A DNA stretch of 44,920 nt, taken from contig CAKSZU010000003.1 of NCBI GenBank assembly GCA_934526125.1, positions 1-44,920 of the forward strand, written 5' to 3'. This document shows positions 36,801 to 44,678 of the stretch, piece after piece (positions within the stretch are counted from its first letter, which is position 1; each line of letters starts with the position of its first letter). The notes beneath the pieces are model-generated. The model made no database searches. It saw only the letters and a program-made list of their open reading frames with translations, and was not told the origin of the DNA. This DNA comes from an uncultured Faecalibacterium sp. Lineage in GTDB: Bacteria; Bacillota; Clostridia; Oscillospirales; Ruminococcaceae. The translations under genes were made by a program, and so were the position numbers.

Positions 36801-37413
36801 GGCCCACACGGGCTTCCAGCTCGCCCAGGATGTCCCGCAGCCGTTCCAGATTCTCGGCGGCGGCAGCAAGGCGGCGCTCGGCCTCGTTCTTCCGGTAGCG
36901 GTATTTTGCAATGCCGCAGGCTTCCTCAAAGATCTCCCGTCGCTCGCTGCTCTTGGCCGCCACGATCTCGGCGATGCGGCCCTGCCCGATGACCGAGTAA
37001 CCGTCCCGCCCGATGCCGGTATCCAGCAGCAGCTCGTACACATCCTTCAGGCGGCAGACCTGCCCGTTGATGCTGTACTCGCTCTCGCCGGAGCGGTAGT
37101 ATTTGCGGCCGATCACGGCCTCGTCGGCATCCAGATCCAGGGTATGGGCGCTGTTGTCCAGCGTCAGCCGCACCTGGGCAAAGCCCATGGCCCCCCGCCG
37201 CCGGGTGCCGCCGAAGATGACATCCTCCATCTTTCCGGCGGCCCGCAGCTGGCGGGCGCTGGTCTCGCCCAGCACCCAGCGCACGGCGTCTGACAGGTTC
37301 GACTTGCCCGAGCCGTTGGGGCCCACCACGCCTGTGACCCCCTCGTCAAAGGTGATCTTCACCTTGTCCGGGAAGCTCTTGAAGCCCTGGATCTCAAGTT
37401 CCTTGAATATCAT
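33856..37413 (-). CDS. smc: Chromosome segregation protein SMC
   Basis: The 1185-residue condensin ATPase has Walker A GPNGSGKSNLSDAVRWVLGE near residue 32, a first long coiled coil (about 165-500), and a hinge (about 510-660, with GVIGPVSAILQVEPGREVAI and VTLDGQVINAGGSFTGG). The returning coiled coil (about 665-1010) is followed by the signature LSGGEQALVAISIYFA and Walker B ILDEIEAALDD. The SD for smc (AAAGGAAAAG) lies across the end of rnc, five bases upstream, so coupling is likely. Long antisense open frames over it are codon-bias shadows. Confidence 0.98.
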   Translation of the reverse strand: MIFKELEIQGFKSFPDKVKITFDEGVTGVVGPNGSGKSNLSDAVRWVLGETSARQLRAAGKMEDVIFGGTRRRGAMGFAQVRLTLDNSAHTLDLDADEAVIGRKYYRSGESEYSINGQVCRLKDVYELLLDTGIGRDGYSVIGQGRIAEIVAAKSSERREIFEEACGIAKYRYRKNEAERRLAAAAENLERLRDILGELEARVGPLEKESAKAQKFLELSAERRTLEVTLWTDGVHRAREAVRRQVRDHETAQADYERFDREAKAAESEAEEIRMQAQQLTVAVERLNGDIRSITEQISGSESRIAVLENDIARNEESAADLRAEIEAGQQDSTEAAAALERQKAVAQSMEQAGRELAAELEALQAELEQLTRENDRSGARRDVLRAEAARLTACRTEAQVAKAAAEAAAGTAQSRLPALEEAAEQLTLQRDDAKQDLEDTEKYLKALTENENQLKNIRAGLELKLKNRRAALDEADAAEQRLGRELDAARQRLSVLRELEKNMDGYQNSVKTVMRAASARRLRGVIGPVSAILQVEPGREVAIETALGGALQNIVVENEAAAKAGIALLRSENAGRATFLPLDTVQPGQFRGRLSGSARLASSLVQADARYSNIVSNLLGRIIVVDEINEASRAARENGYRNKVVTLDGQVINAGGSFTGGSVQRSAGLFTRRQELEELRNKAARLQKECLAAQEKTDQCKTQADAVNAELTAAGSEQITAANDRVRAEAEQKRLEAAVEQAQTALAARQKEIDALNAELADSREKAAQAAARETDLTAQLAAKTEELEQLAEGGDTFLNRQQALAEKIGAKRLEQVSRQKDAELAEAQIEALEQRTRDARSRRAALEEGLAALSERSEACRAEIEAIRKAKTDSRAGIEAKEAEIRKATEQRLACQQAETQALARAREASDHREEMGREMARLAERKAAAESEYDATAAKLWDEYQLTVSQAEEVCVEFDSLPALRAQVADLRNQIRSLGSVNVGAIEEYKEVRARYDALRTQVADVEGSKNELTRMIAGLSGQMKEIFTDSFRAINENFGRIFAELFGGGEASLVLEDESDVLSCGIGIRVAPPGKVIKNLEALSGGEQALVAISIYFAILAVNPAPFCILDEIEAALDDANVSRFAQYLRRVSDKTQFIVITHRRGTMEAANVLYGVTMQEDGVSKLLKLDLEQVDATLVS

Positions 37414-37418
37414 CGATG

Positions 37419-38093
37419 TTACTTTTCCTTTATGACGCCCAGCAGCTTCAGCGCCTCGCAGGCGGCATGCTGCTCAGCCATCTTCTTGCTGCGGCCCTCG
37501 CCCCGGGCCACCTTGTCGGAGTTGAAGCGCACTGCCACCACGAAATGCTTGTCGTGGTCGGGGCCGGACTCCTGCTCCACCACATAGCTCAGCCGCTCCT
37601 CGGGGTTCTGCTGGACGATCTCCTGCAGACGGGTCTTGTAGTCGGCCTCGGCGTGTTTGCCCTCGGTGATGAAGGGCAGGATGAAGTTTTTCGCCACTTC
37701 CATGCCGCCGTCCAGATACAGCGCCGCAATGACCGCCTCGAAGGCGTCCGACACCACACTGGGGCGGGTGCGGCCGCCGCAGCGCTCCTCGCCGCGGCCC
37801 AGGCGCAGGTACTCGCCCAGGTCGATCTCCTGGGCAAACTGGAACAGCGCCCCCTCGCTGACCAGGCTGGCCCGGATGCGGGTCAGGTCGCCCTCGGGCC
37901 GGTCGGCGTAGGCGTGGAACAGGTAATCTGCCGAAACGATCTGCAGCACACTGTCGCCCAGAAACTCCAGCCGCTCGTTGTGCTGGATCGGGGTGCGGCT
38001 CTCGTTGGCATAGCTCGTATGGGTCAGCGCCGTTTCCAGCAGCTTCGGGTTCTTGAACTTATAACCAATAATTGTTTCCAACTGATGGCTCAT
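37419..38093 (-). CDS. rnc: Ribonuclease III
   Basis: The 224-residue double-strand RNA endonuclease has the catalytic signature ERLEFLGDSVLQIVSADYLF near residue 40, the second acidic site region DAFEAVIAALYLDGG near 112, and a C-terminal dsRNA-binding domain (GEGRSKKMAEQHAACEALK). It acts on rRNA precursors and structured messages. ATG 38093 has GGGAG upstream. It follows plsX by 29 bases; acpP, often found between the two, is absent here. Confidence 0.97.
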   Translation of the reverse strand: MSHQLETIIGYKFKNPKLLETALTHTSYANESRTPIQHNERLEFLGDSVLQIVSADYLFHAYADRPEGDLTRIRASLVSEGALFQFAQEIDLGEYLRLGRGEERCGGRTRPSVVSDAFEAVIAALYLDGGMEVAKNFILPFITEGKHAEADYKTRLQEIVQQNPEERLSYVVEQESGPDHDKHFVVAVRFNSDKVARGEGRSKKMAEQHAACEALKLLGVIKEK

Positions 38094-38122
38094 ATGTCTT
38101 AGCTCCCTTGTCTCTTTGTTTG

Positions 38123-39139
38123 TTATTCCCCGGCTTTGTCCGCCGTATTCAGATCATCCAGTGCCTTCTGCATGGTGCCGCACAGGTCGTTCTCCACGCA
38201 GATCCTGGCCTGCCGGATGGCATTCTTGATGCCCTTGGCCTTGGAAGAACCGTGGGCCTTGATGACCGGCTGCTTTGCGCCCAGGAAGGGTGCGCCGCCG
38301 TATTCCTCGCTGTCCATCTGGTGCTTCAGGTCGGACACGCCGCCCTTGAGCAGCAGATAGGCGACCTTGCCGCCCAGATTCTTCAGGAACATCTCCTTCA
38401 GCATCCCCAGCAGCATCTTGGCCACGCCCTCGGTCAGCTTGAGGATGACGTTGCCGGTGAAGCCGTCGCAGACCACCACGTCCACCTCGCCGTTCGGCAC
38501 ATCCCGGGGCTCGATGTTGCCCACGAAGCGGATGCCCGGGGTGGTCTTGAGCAGCTGATGGGCCTCCTTGAGCACGGGGGTGCCCTTGGACTCCTCCGCG
38601 CCGTTGTTGGCCAGCGCCACGCTGGGGTTCTGACGGCCCTCCACCTTGTTGACGTAGCAGCTGCCCATGACGGCAAAGGCTGCCAGCATCTCGGGGCGGC
38701 ACTCGACGTTCGCGCCGCAGTCCAGCAGGAGGTAGGCCTGCTTCTTTGCGGGCACCATGGTGGCCAGCGCCGGGCGCTTGACCCCCTTCAGGGTGCGCAC
38801 GATGAGGCTGGCGCCCACATGGAGGGCGCCGGTACTTCCGGCGGAGACAAAGGCGTCCCCCTTGCCCTCCTTCAGCAGGTTCAGGCCCACCACGATGGAG
38901 GAATCCTTCTTGCTGCGGATGGCCTTGGCCGGCTCGTCGCACATCTCGATGGTCTCGGTGCAGTTCACCAGCTCAATGCCGTCCAGCGGGATGCCGTGCT
39001 CGGCGGCCGTTTTCCGCACCAGTGCCTCATTGCCCACGCCGATGATCTGCACACCGTATTCTTTCACTGCCTGCGCCGTGCCCTCCAGCACTGCCAGAGG
39101 GGCATTGTCGCCGCCCATCATATCCACAATGATCTTCAT
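38123..39139 (-). CDS. plsX: Phosphate acyltransferase PlsX
   Basis: The 338-residue enzyme converts acyl-ACP to acyl-phosphate, the first step of phospholipid synthesis in Firmicutes. It starts KIIVDMMGGDNAPLAVLEGT and contains VSAGSTGALHVGASLIV, the PALATMVP motif and NIEPRDVPNGEVDVVVCDGF, then FTGNVILKLTEG. Start 39139 is 15 bases after trmFO. No fapR or fabD partner is in view. Confidence 0.97.
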   Translation of the reverse strand: MKIIVDMMGGDNAPLAVLEGTAQAVKEYGVQIIGVGNEALVRKTAAEHGIPLDGIELVNCTETIEMCDEPAKAIRSKKDSSIVVGLNLLKEGKGDAFVSAGSTGALHVGASLIVRTLKGVKRPALATMVPAKKQAYLLLDCGANVECRPEMLAAFAVMGSCYVNKVEGRQNPSVALANNGAEESKGTPVLKEAHQLLKTTPGIRFVGNIEPRDVPNGEVDVVVCDGFTGNVILKLTEGVAKMLLGMLKEMFLKNLGGKVAYLLLKGGVSDLKHQMDSEEYGGAPFLGAKQPVIKAHGSSKAKGIKNAIRQARICVENDLCGTMQKALDDLNTADKAGE

Positions 39140-39154
39140 AGTCCTTCTCCCTTC

Positions 39155-40531
39155 TTACAAAGAGGTGTCATCCAGCCACTGCTGGAAGCTGGCCACGGCC
39201 CGCTGAGCCACAGCCATGTACCGCAGGCGCTTGTCCCGCGGGCGGGTCTCGGCGGGCAGCGGGGGCAGGATGCCCATGTTCGCGCCCATCGGCTGGAAAT
39301 GCTTGTTCTCCGTGGTCAGATACTGCAGCAGCGCACCGCACATGGTATCCGTCGGCGGCGGGGGCAGCTGTTTTCCTTCCAGACGGGCATACAGGCTGCG
39401 GGCCGCCAGCAGGCCGCTGGCCGCGCTCTCCATATAGCCCTCAAAGCCGGTGATCTGTCCGGCAAAGAACACGTTGGGATGATCCTTCAGGAACAGCCCG
39501 GCGTCCAGCACCCGGGGCGCGTCCAGGAAGGTGTTGCGGTGCATGACGCCATACCGCACGAACTCGGCATTTTCCAGGCCGGGGATCATGCTGAACACCC
39601 GCTTCTGCTCGCCCCATTTCAGGTTGGTCTGGAAGCCCACGATGTTATACAGGGTGCGCTCCTTGTTTTCAGCCCGGAGCTGGACATTGGCCCAGGGGCG
39701 GTGGCCGGTGTTGGGGTCCACCAGACCCACCGGGCGCAGGGGGCCGAACCGCATGGTGTCGGCCCCCCGGGCCGCCATGATCTCGATGGGCATGCAGCCC
39801 TCATAGACGGTGACGGTATCCGCTTTTTTGCCGTGGGCATCCGGGTCCGGCTGGGCCCCCTGCTGGGCACCTTCGTCGAACTCGTGGAGGGGTGCCCGCT
39901 CGGCAGAAGCCAGCGCCGCATGGAACGCCTCGTACTCCGCCTTGTTGAAGGGACAGTTCAGGTAATCCGCCTCGCCCCGGTCATACCGGGAGGCCGCAAA
40001 GACCTTGTTGTAGTCCAGGCTCTCGGCCGTGACGATGGGGGCCACGGCATCGTAGAAGTGGAGCCGCTCGTCCCCGGTCAGGCGGCCGATCTCATCAGCC
40101 AGTTTTCCCTCGGTCAGGGGGCCGGTGGCCACCAGAATGGGGGCGCTTTCGTCGATGGTTTCCACCACTTCCCGCACAACGGTGATGTTGGGGCATTCCT
40201 CCACCCGCCGGGTCACGGCAGCGCTGAAGGCATCCCGGTCCACCGCCAGCGCACCGCCGGCGGCCACCCGGGCTTCCTCGGCTGCATCCAGCAGCTGGCT
40301 GCCCATCCGGCGCATCTCTTCTTTCAGCAGGCCGGAGGCGGAGTCCAGCCGCTCGGCCTTCAGGCTGTTGGAGCAGATCAGCTCCGCAAAGCCTGCACTT
40401 TTGTGGGCCGGGGAAAAGTGGACGGGCTTCTGCTCGTACAGGGTCACCTGCACACCCTTCCCTGCCAGCCAGAGCGCCGCCTCGCAGCCCGCCAGACCGG
40501 CCCCCAGAACAGTTACTTTCTCGTTGCTCAT
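39155..40531 (-). CDS. trmFO: tRNA m5U54 methyltransferase TrmFO (folate- and FAD-dependent)
   Basis: The 458-residue flavoprotein makes ribothymidine at position 54 of tRNA using methylene-tetrahydrofolate. It has the FAD dinucleotide fold VTVLGAGLAGCEAALWLAGK at the N-terminus, the catalytic Cys in AELICSNSLKAE near residue 52, YLNCPFNKAEYEAF near 200 with a second key Cys, and VFFAGQITGFEGYMESAASG near the end. ATG 40531 shares its first base with the topA stop (TAATG), so the two are translationally coupled. Confidence 0.97.
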   Translation of the reverse strand: MSNEKVTVLGAGLAGCEAALWLAGKGVQVTLYEQKPVHFSPAHKSAGFAELICSNSLKAERLDSASGLLKEEMRRMGSQLLDAAEEARVAAGGALAVDRDAFSAAVTRRVEECPNITVVREVVETIDESAPILVATGPLTEGKLADEIGRLTGDERLHFYDAVAPIVTAESLDYNKVFAASRYDRGEADYLNCPFNKAEYEAFHAALASAERAPLHEFDEGAQQGAQPDPDAHGKKADTVTVYEGCMPIEIMAARGADTMRFGPLRPVGLVDPNTGHRPWANVQLRAENKERTLYNIVGFQTNLKWGEQKRVFSMIPGLENAEFVRYGVMHRNTFLDAPRVLDAGLFLKDHPNVFFAGQITGFEGYMESAASGLLAARSLYARLEGKQLPPPPTDTMCGALLQYLTTENKHFQPMGANMGILPPLPAETRPRDKRLRYMAVAQRAVASFQQWLDDTSL

Positions 40532-42615
40532 TATTTCTCCTTCGGCACCGGCATCTCAAAGCCGCAGCCCTCTTTTGCGCAGTAGAGCTTGGAGCCCTTG
40601 CGGAACAGCGTCGAGCCGCACTTTTCGCACTTGGTGGGCACCGGGGTGTCCCAGGTCATGAAATCACAGTCGGGGTAGCGCTCGCAGCCGTAGTAGATGC
40701 GGCCCTTGGCGCTCTTGCGCTCCAGCATCCGGCCCTTGCCGCACTTGGGGCAGATGCCGCCGGTGTCCTTGACCAGCCGCTTGGTTCCCCGGCACTCGGG
40801 GAAGCCGCTGCAGGCCAGGAACTTGCCGTACTTGCCCACCTTGATGACCATGGGGCGGCCGCAGAGGTCGCAGACCTCGCTGGAAGGCTCGTCCGGCACC
40901 TTGACCTTCTTGCCCTCCATGTTCTTTTCCGCCTGTTCCAGGCTGGCTGCAAAGCCCTGATAGAAATCATCCACCGTCTTGTGCCAGTCGGCCTTGCCGC
41001 TCTCGATCTTATCCAGATTCTTTTCCATCTCGGCCGAGAAGTCCACGTCCACGATGTGGGGGAACTGTTCCAGCATCAGGCCGTCCACCGCGCGGCCCAG
41101 CAGGGTGGGCTTGAGCTTTTTCTGATCCCGCTCCACATAGCCGCGGTCGATGATGGTGGTGATGATGGGGGCGTAGGTGGAGGGACGGCCGATGCCGTTT
41201 TCTTCCAGTGCCTTGATGAGGGTGGCCTCGGTGTAGCGGGCGGGGGGCTGGGTAAACTTCTGCTCACTCTTCAGCTCCCGCAGCTTCAGCACCTGGCCCC
41301 GCTCCAGCGGGGGCAGGCTGGTCTCCTTCTTTTCCTTTTCGTCGGTGGCTTCCTCGTAGAGGACAGTGAAGCCGTCGAAGGTCACGGTATAGCCGCTGGC
41401 CTTGAAGCGGTAGTCCCCGGCGCAGACCGTCACCGAGACCGTATCCTGCTGGCAGTCGGCCATCTGGCTGGCCATGAAGCGGCTCCAGATCATCCGGTAG
41501 AGCTTGGCAGTATCGCCGCTGATGCTCTTGTCCACCTCGTCCGGGGTCAGGGAGGGCACCGAAGGCCGGATGGCCTCGTGGGCATCCTGGGCTGCCGTGG
41601 CGCTCTTGGTCTTCCAGGTGCGCTTGTAGGGACAGATATACTGTTCACCGTAAGCGTCCGCAATATACTCCTTGGCGGCGGCAACAGCCTCATCGGAGAT
41701 GCGCAGACTGTCGGTACGCATATAGGTGATCAGACCCATGGTGCCGTGGCCCGCGATGTCCACGCCTTCGTACAGGGTCTGGGCGGCCCGCATGGTGCGG
41801 GTGGCCGTGAAGCCCAGACGGCGGGAAGCCTCCTGCTGCAGGGTACTGGTGATGAAAGCCGGGGTGGGCTGCTTGGCGCGCTTGCCCTTTTTCAGCTCGC
41901 CCACGGTGTACTCGGCCCCTTCCAGTCCCTTTTCGATGACGCGGGCCTCGGCCTCGTTCCGGGGCAGAAGCTTCTTGCCGGAGGCATCGGAGGCCAGCCG
42001 GGCGGTGAAGCTCTTGCTGCCGGCACCCAGGGTGGCGTCCACGTTCCAGTATTCCTCGGGCTTGAAGTTCTCGATCTCCTTTTCGCGGTCGTCGATCAGA
42101 CGCACGGCCACGCTCTGGACACGGCCGGCCGACAGGCCCCGGCGCACCTTCCGCCACAGGAAGGGGCTGAGCTTGTAGCCCACCAGACGGTCCAGGATGC
42201 GGCGGGCCTGCTGGGCATTGAACAGGTCCTCGTCGATGGCGCGGGGGTGGGCCATGCCCTTCTGTACGCCCTTCTTGGTGATCTCGTCAAAGGTCACGCG
42301 GTTGGGCTCGTGGGGGTCCAGACCCAGGATATTGGCCAGATGCCAGCTGATGGCTTCGCCCTCACGGTCCGGGTCGGTCGCCAGCAGGACGCCGTCGGCC
42401 TGCTTTGCCTTCGCCTTCAGCTCTTTGATCAGCTTGGATTTGTCCTTGATGTTGATGTACTGGGGGGCGTAGTCGTGTTCCACGTCGATGCCCAGCTGGG
42501 ACTTGGGCAGGTCCCGGATGTGGCCCATGCTGGCCGTAACTTCGTAGTCCTTGCCCAGATATTTGCCGATGGTTTTCGCCTTGGCAGGCGACTCCACGAT
42601 CACCAGTTTTGCCAT
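40531..42615 (-). CDS. topA: DNA topoisomerase I
   Basis: The 694-residue type IA enzyme relaxes negative supercoils. TOPRIM comes first (KLVIVESPAKAKTIGKYLG, then DPDREGEAISWHLA near 80). The active-site Tyr is in GLITYMRTDSLRI near 295. The C-terminus carries three four-cysteine zinc motifs (CDLCG...; CPKCG...; CEKCG...) between about 585 and 690, ending in a basic tail. Start 42615 has AGGAG. A 16-bp palindrome lies in the 62-base gap before it. Confidence 0.98.
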   Translation of the reverse strand: MAKLVIVESPAKAKTIGKYLGKDYEVTASMGHIRDLPKSQLGIDVEHDYAPQYINIKDKSKLIKELKAKAKQADGVLLATDPDREGEAISWHLANILGLDPHEPNRVTFDEITKKGVQKGMAHPRAIDEDLFNAQQARRILDRLVGYKLSPFLWRKVRRGLSAGRVQSVAVRLIDDREKEIENFKPEEYWNVDATLGAGSKSFTARLASDASGKKLLPRNEAEARVIEKGLEGAEYTVGELKKGKRAKQPTPAFITSTLQQEASRRLGFTATRTMRAAQTLYEGVDIAGHGTMGLITYMRTDSLRISDEAVAAAKEYIADAYGEQYICPYKRTWKTKSATAAQDAHEAIRPSVPSLTPDEVDKSISGDTAKLYRMIWSRFMASQMADCQQDTVSVTVCAGDYRFKASGYTVTFDGFTVLYEEATDEKEKKETSLPPLERGQVLKLRELKSEQKFTQPPARYTEATLIKALEENGIGRPSTYAPIITTIIDRGYVERDQKKLKPTLLGRAVDGLMLEQFPHIVDVDFSAEMEKNLDKIESGKADWHKTVDDFYQGFAASLEQAEKNMEGKKVKVPDEPSSEVCDLCGRPMVIKVGKYGKFLACSGFPECRGTKRLVKDTGGICPKCGKGRMLERKSAKGRIYYGCERYPDCDFMTWDTPVPTKCEKCGSTLFRKGSKLYCAKEGCGFEMPVPKEK

Positions 42616-42638
42616 AGTAACTCTCCTAATATATCATG

Positions 42639-42654
42639 AAAACCGTACGGTTTT
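42639..42654. repeat. Perfect 16-bp palindrome upstream of topA
   Basis: AAAACCGTACGGTTTT is fully self-complementary and sits between dprA and topA, preceded on the minus strand by TTGAAA. It could be an operator or a short hairpin. No partner is known. Confidence 0.6.
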
Positions 42655-42677
42655 ATTTCAACATAACGTGTGCAGGC

Positions 42678-43823
42678 TCAGCGCAGGATATACCGCTTGC
42701 CCGGTAGACAGGTCACCCGGCCGGTGAGTTCCAGCTTCATCAGGGTGCCCAGCAGCAGGGCCGTGGGCAGGCCGCAGGCCTGTCCCAGTTCCTCCACGCC
42801 TTTTGCCTTGGGCCCGATACAGGCCAGCACCCGCCGCTCGGTCTCCCCCATGGGGTCCGGCGCCGGGCGGGACACGGGCTGCTCCGCCGTTCCGCGGAGA
42901 CCCAGCACCCCGAACAGCTCCTCGGCCCTGCAGACCGCCCGGGCCCGGCCGTCCCGCAGCAGACCGTTGGTCCCGGCAGAGTTGGGCGAGTAGATGCTGC
43001 CCGGCACCGCGAACACCGGCTTGCCATACCGCTCGGCATGGTTGACGGTGGACATGGTGCCGCTTTTTTCCTGCGCTTCCACGACGATCAGCGCCGAGGA
43101 AAGCGCCGCAATGAGCCGGTTGCGCTGCAAAAAGCCGAACCGGCCCACAGCCTCGCTGTCCGGCGGGTACTCGCTGATGACGCAGCCCTTCTGCTCGATC
43201 TTCCGCCGCAGCTCCCGGTTCGCTGCCGGGTAGATGCGGTCAATGGGCACCCCCTGCACCCCGATGGTTGGGCAGGCTTCCCGGACGGCCGCCCGGTGTC
43301 CCGCGCTGTCCAGCCCGTCGGCCAGACCGCTGACGACGACTGCCCCAGCCCGGGCAAGGCCCCGGCCCAGGTCCTCTGCGGCCTGCAGGCCGTACTCCGT
43401 GGGCTTCCGGCTGCCCACCATGCCCACGGCTCCCGGCTCGTTGAGCCAGAGCGGGTCGCCGGTGCAGTAAAGCACCAGCGGCATATCCGGGATGCGGGAA
43501 AAGGCCAGCGGGTAATCCGGGTCATCGTAGGGCAGGATGCGGATGTTCCGGGCAGCGCACTTCTGCACCAGCGCCCGGAAAGCTTCCGGGGTGCTGCCCG
43601 GCAGAGCGGCCCGGGCAAAGGCCTGGGGGCCCGCCGCCTGCCGGAAGGCATCGGAATCCCGGTTTTCCCAGGCTTCCTGCGCCCCGCCGAAGGCATCCAG
43701 CACCCGCCCCGCATGGCTGCTGCCCGGCCCGAGTACATCGGCCAGCCAGAGCCAGCAGAGCAGCGGGTCGGGGGCCGGTTCCGGCGGGAACAGGCTGGTC
43801 TGACCCGGGCCCGGGCCGGTCAC
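42678..43823 (-). CDS. dprA: DNA-processing protein DprA
   Basis: The 381-residue protein loads RecA onto incoming single-stranded DNA during transformation. A helical N-terminal region is followed by the Rossmann-like core: VGMVGSRKPTEYGL, VVVSGLADGLDSAGHRAAV, GFLQRNRLIAALSSALIVVE, and KPVFAVPGSIYSPNSAGTN. A C-terminal winged-helix-like domain follows. The start is GTG 43823, overlapping the methyltransferase stop (GTGA), with GGGAGGAG upstream; the much longer frame upstream is antisense-type shadow over the preceding gene. The usual SGTLITA core reads SGTMSTV. Confidence 0.92.
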   Translation of the reverse strand: MTGPGPGQTSLFPPEPAPDPLLCWLWLADVLGPGSSHAGRVLDAFGGAQEAWENRDSDAFRQAAGPQAFARAALPGSTPEAFRALVQKCAARNIRILPYDDPDYPLAFSRIPDMPLVLYCTGDPLWLNEPGAVGMVGSRKPTEYGLQAAEDLGRGLARAGAVVVSGLADGLDSAGHRAAVREACPTIGVQGVPIDRIYPAANRELRRKIEQKGCVISEYPPDSEAVGRFGFLQRNRLIAALSSALIVVEAQEKSGTMSTVNHAERYGKPVFAVPGSIYSPNSAGTNGLLRDGRARAVCRAEELFGVLGLRGTAEQPVSRPAPDPMGETERRVLACIGPKAKGVEELGQACGLPTALLLGTLMKLELTGRVTCLPGKRYILR

Positions 43824-44599
43824 AGGCTCTCCTCCCGGAAATGCCACAGCAGGATGCTGCCCGCGATGCCTGCGTTCAGGCTCTCGACCCGGTCGGTCAT
43901 GGGGATGCGGACAGTGCCGCTGCAGGCCGCGATGGTCTCCTCGGTCAGGCCCTGCCCCTCGCTGCCGATGACAACGCAGACGCCGTCCGAGTAGCTGGCC
44001 TGCGCCGCGCTCAGGGGCTGGCTCCGGTAAAGGGCCGCTGCAAGGCAGGTAATGCCCTTCTCCCGCAGGGCGGCAACGGCAGCGGGCATCTGCCCGGCCT
44101 CGATCACCGGCACCCGCACCGCAGCCCCCATGGAGGCCCGGAGGGTCTTGGGGGCAAAGACGCTGGCGCACCCGTCGCTGAGCAGCACCCCGTCAAAGCC
44201 GAATGCCGCCGCCGAGCGCAGCAGGGTGCCCACATTGCCGGGGTCCTGCACCCGCTCCAACGCCAGATACCGGCCGCCGGTCCTCACCTCGTCCAGCGTA
44301 TGCACCGGGGTGCGGAACACGCCGAACACGCCCTGATGGGTACCCACGTCCGCCAGCTTGTCGGCCACATGGTCCTCCACCAGATAATGCTCCCCGGGCA
44401 ATTCTGCCAGCTCCGGGCATTTTTCCAGCGCCGCTTCGGTGCAGAACAGCGTTTCCAGCTCCGCACCCCGGCACAGCTCCGGGCAGAGTTTGCGCCCTTC
44501 GGCCAGGAAGCGGCCCTCGCTGCGGCGGAACGCCCCGCTGGAAGCAAGGCGGCAGGCATATTTGATCTTTGCGTTCTCACGGCTGGTGATTTTTTCCAT
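43820..44599 (-). CDS. TrmH/SpoU family RNA 2'-O-methyltransferase
   Basis: The 259-residue SPOUT enzyme has an N-terminal substrate-binding domain (about 1-100, starting ITSRENAKIKYACRLA) and a knotted methyltransferase domain. Motif 1 is LERVQDPGNVGTLLRSA, motif 2 is VVIGSEGQGLTEE, and motif 3 is IPMTDRVESLNAGIAG. Together they bind S-adenosylmethionine. The target could be 23S rRNA (RlmB-like) or a tRNA. It overlaps dprA by four bases and follows rplT past a terminator. Confidence 0.92.
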   Translation of the reverse strand: MEKITSRENAKIKYACRLASSGAFRRSEGRFLAEGRKLCPELCRGAELETLFCTEAALEKCPELAELPGEHYLVEDHVADKLADVGTHQGVFGVFRTPVHTLDEVRTGGRYLALERVQDPGNVGTLLRSAAAFGFDGVLLSDGCASVFAPKTLRASMGAAVRVPVIEAGQMPAAVAALREKGITCLAAALYRSQPLSAAQASYSDGVCVVIGSEGQGLTEETIAACSGTVRIPMTDRVESLNAGIAGSILLWHFREESL

Positions 44600-44628
44600 G
44601 CTGTCCTCCCGAAGCTCCGAAAATATAC

Positions 44629-44664
44629 AAAAAGGACGCCCGCGTAATCATACGCGCGGGCGTC
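44629..44664 (-). terminator. Terminator after rplT
   Basis: Minus-strand 10-bp stem GACGCCCGCG/CGCGGGCGTC (44635-44644 and 44655-44664), followed by CTTTTTG. It separates the ribosomal protein operon from the methyltransferase gene. Confidence 0.85.
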
Positions 44665-44678
44665 TTTTCAGGTCTTTA

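Noticed and set aside
33793..37293. Plus-strand open frame of 1166 codons
   Set aside because: Antisense to smc; composition is an image of SMC codon bias and no family is recognisable.
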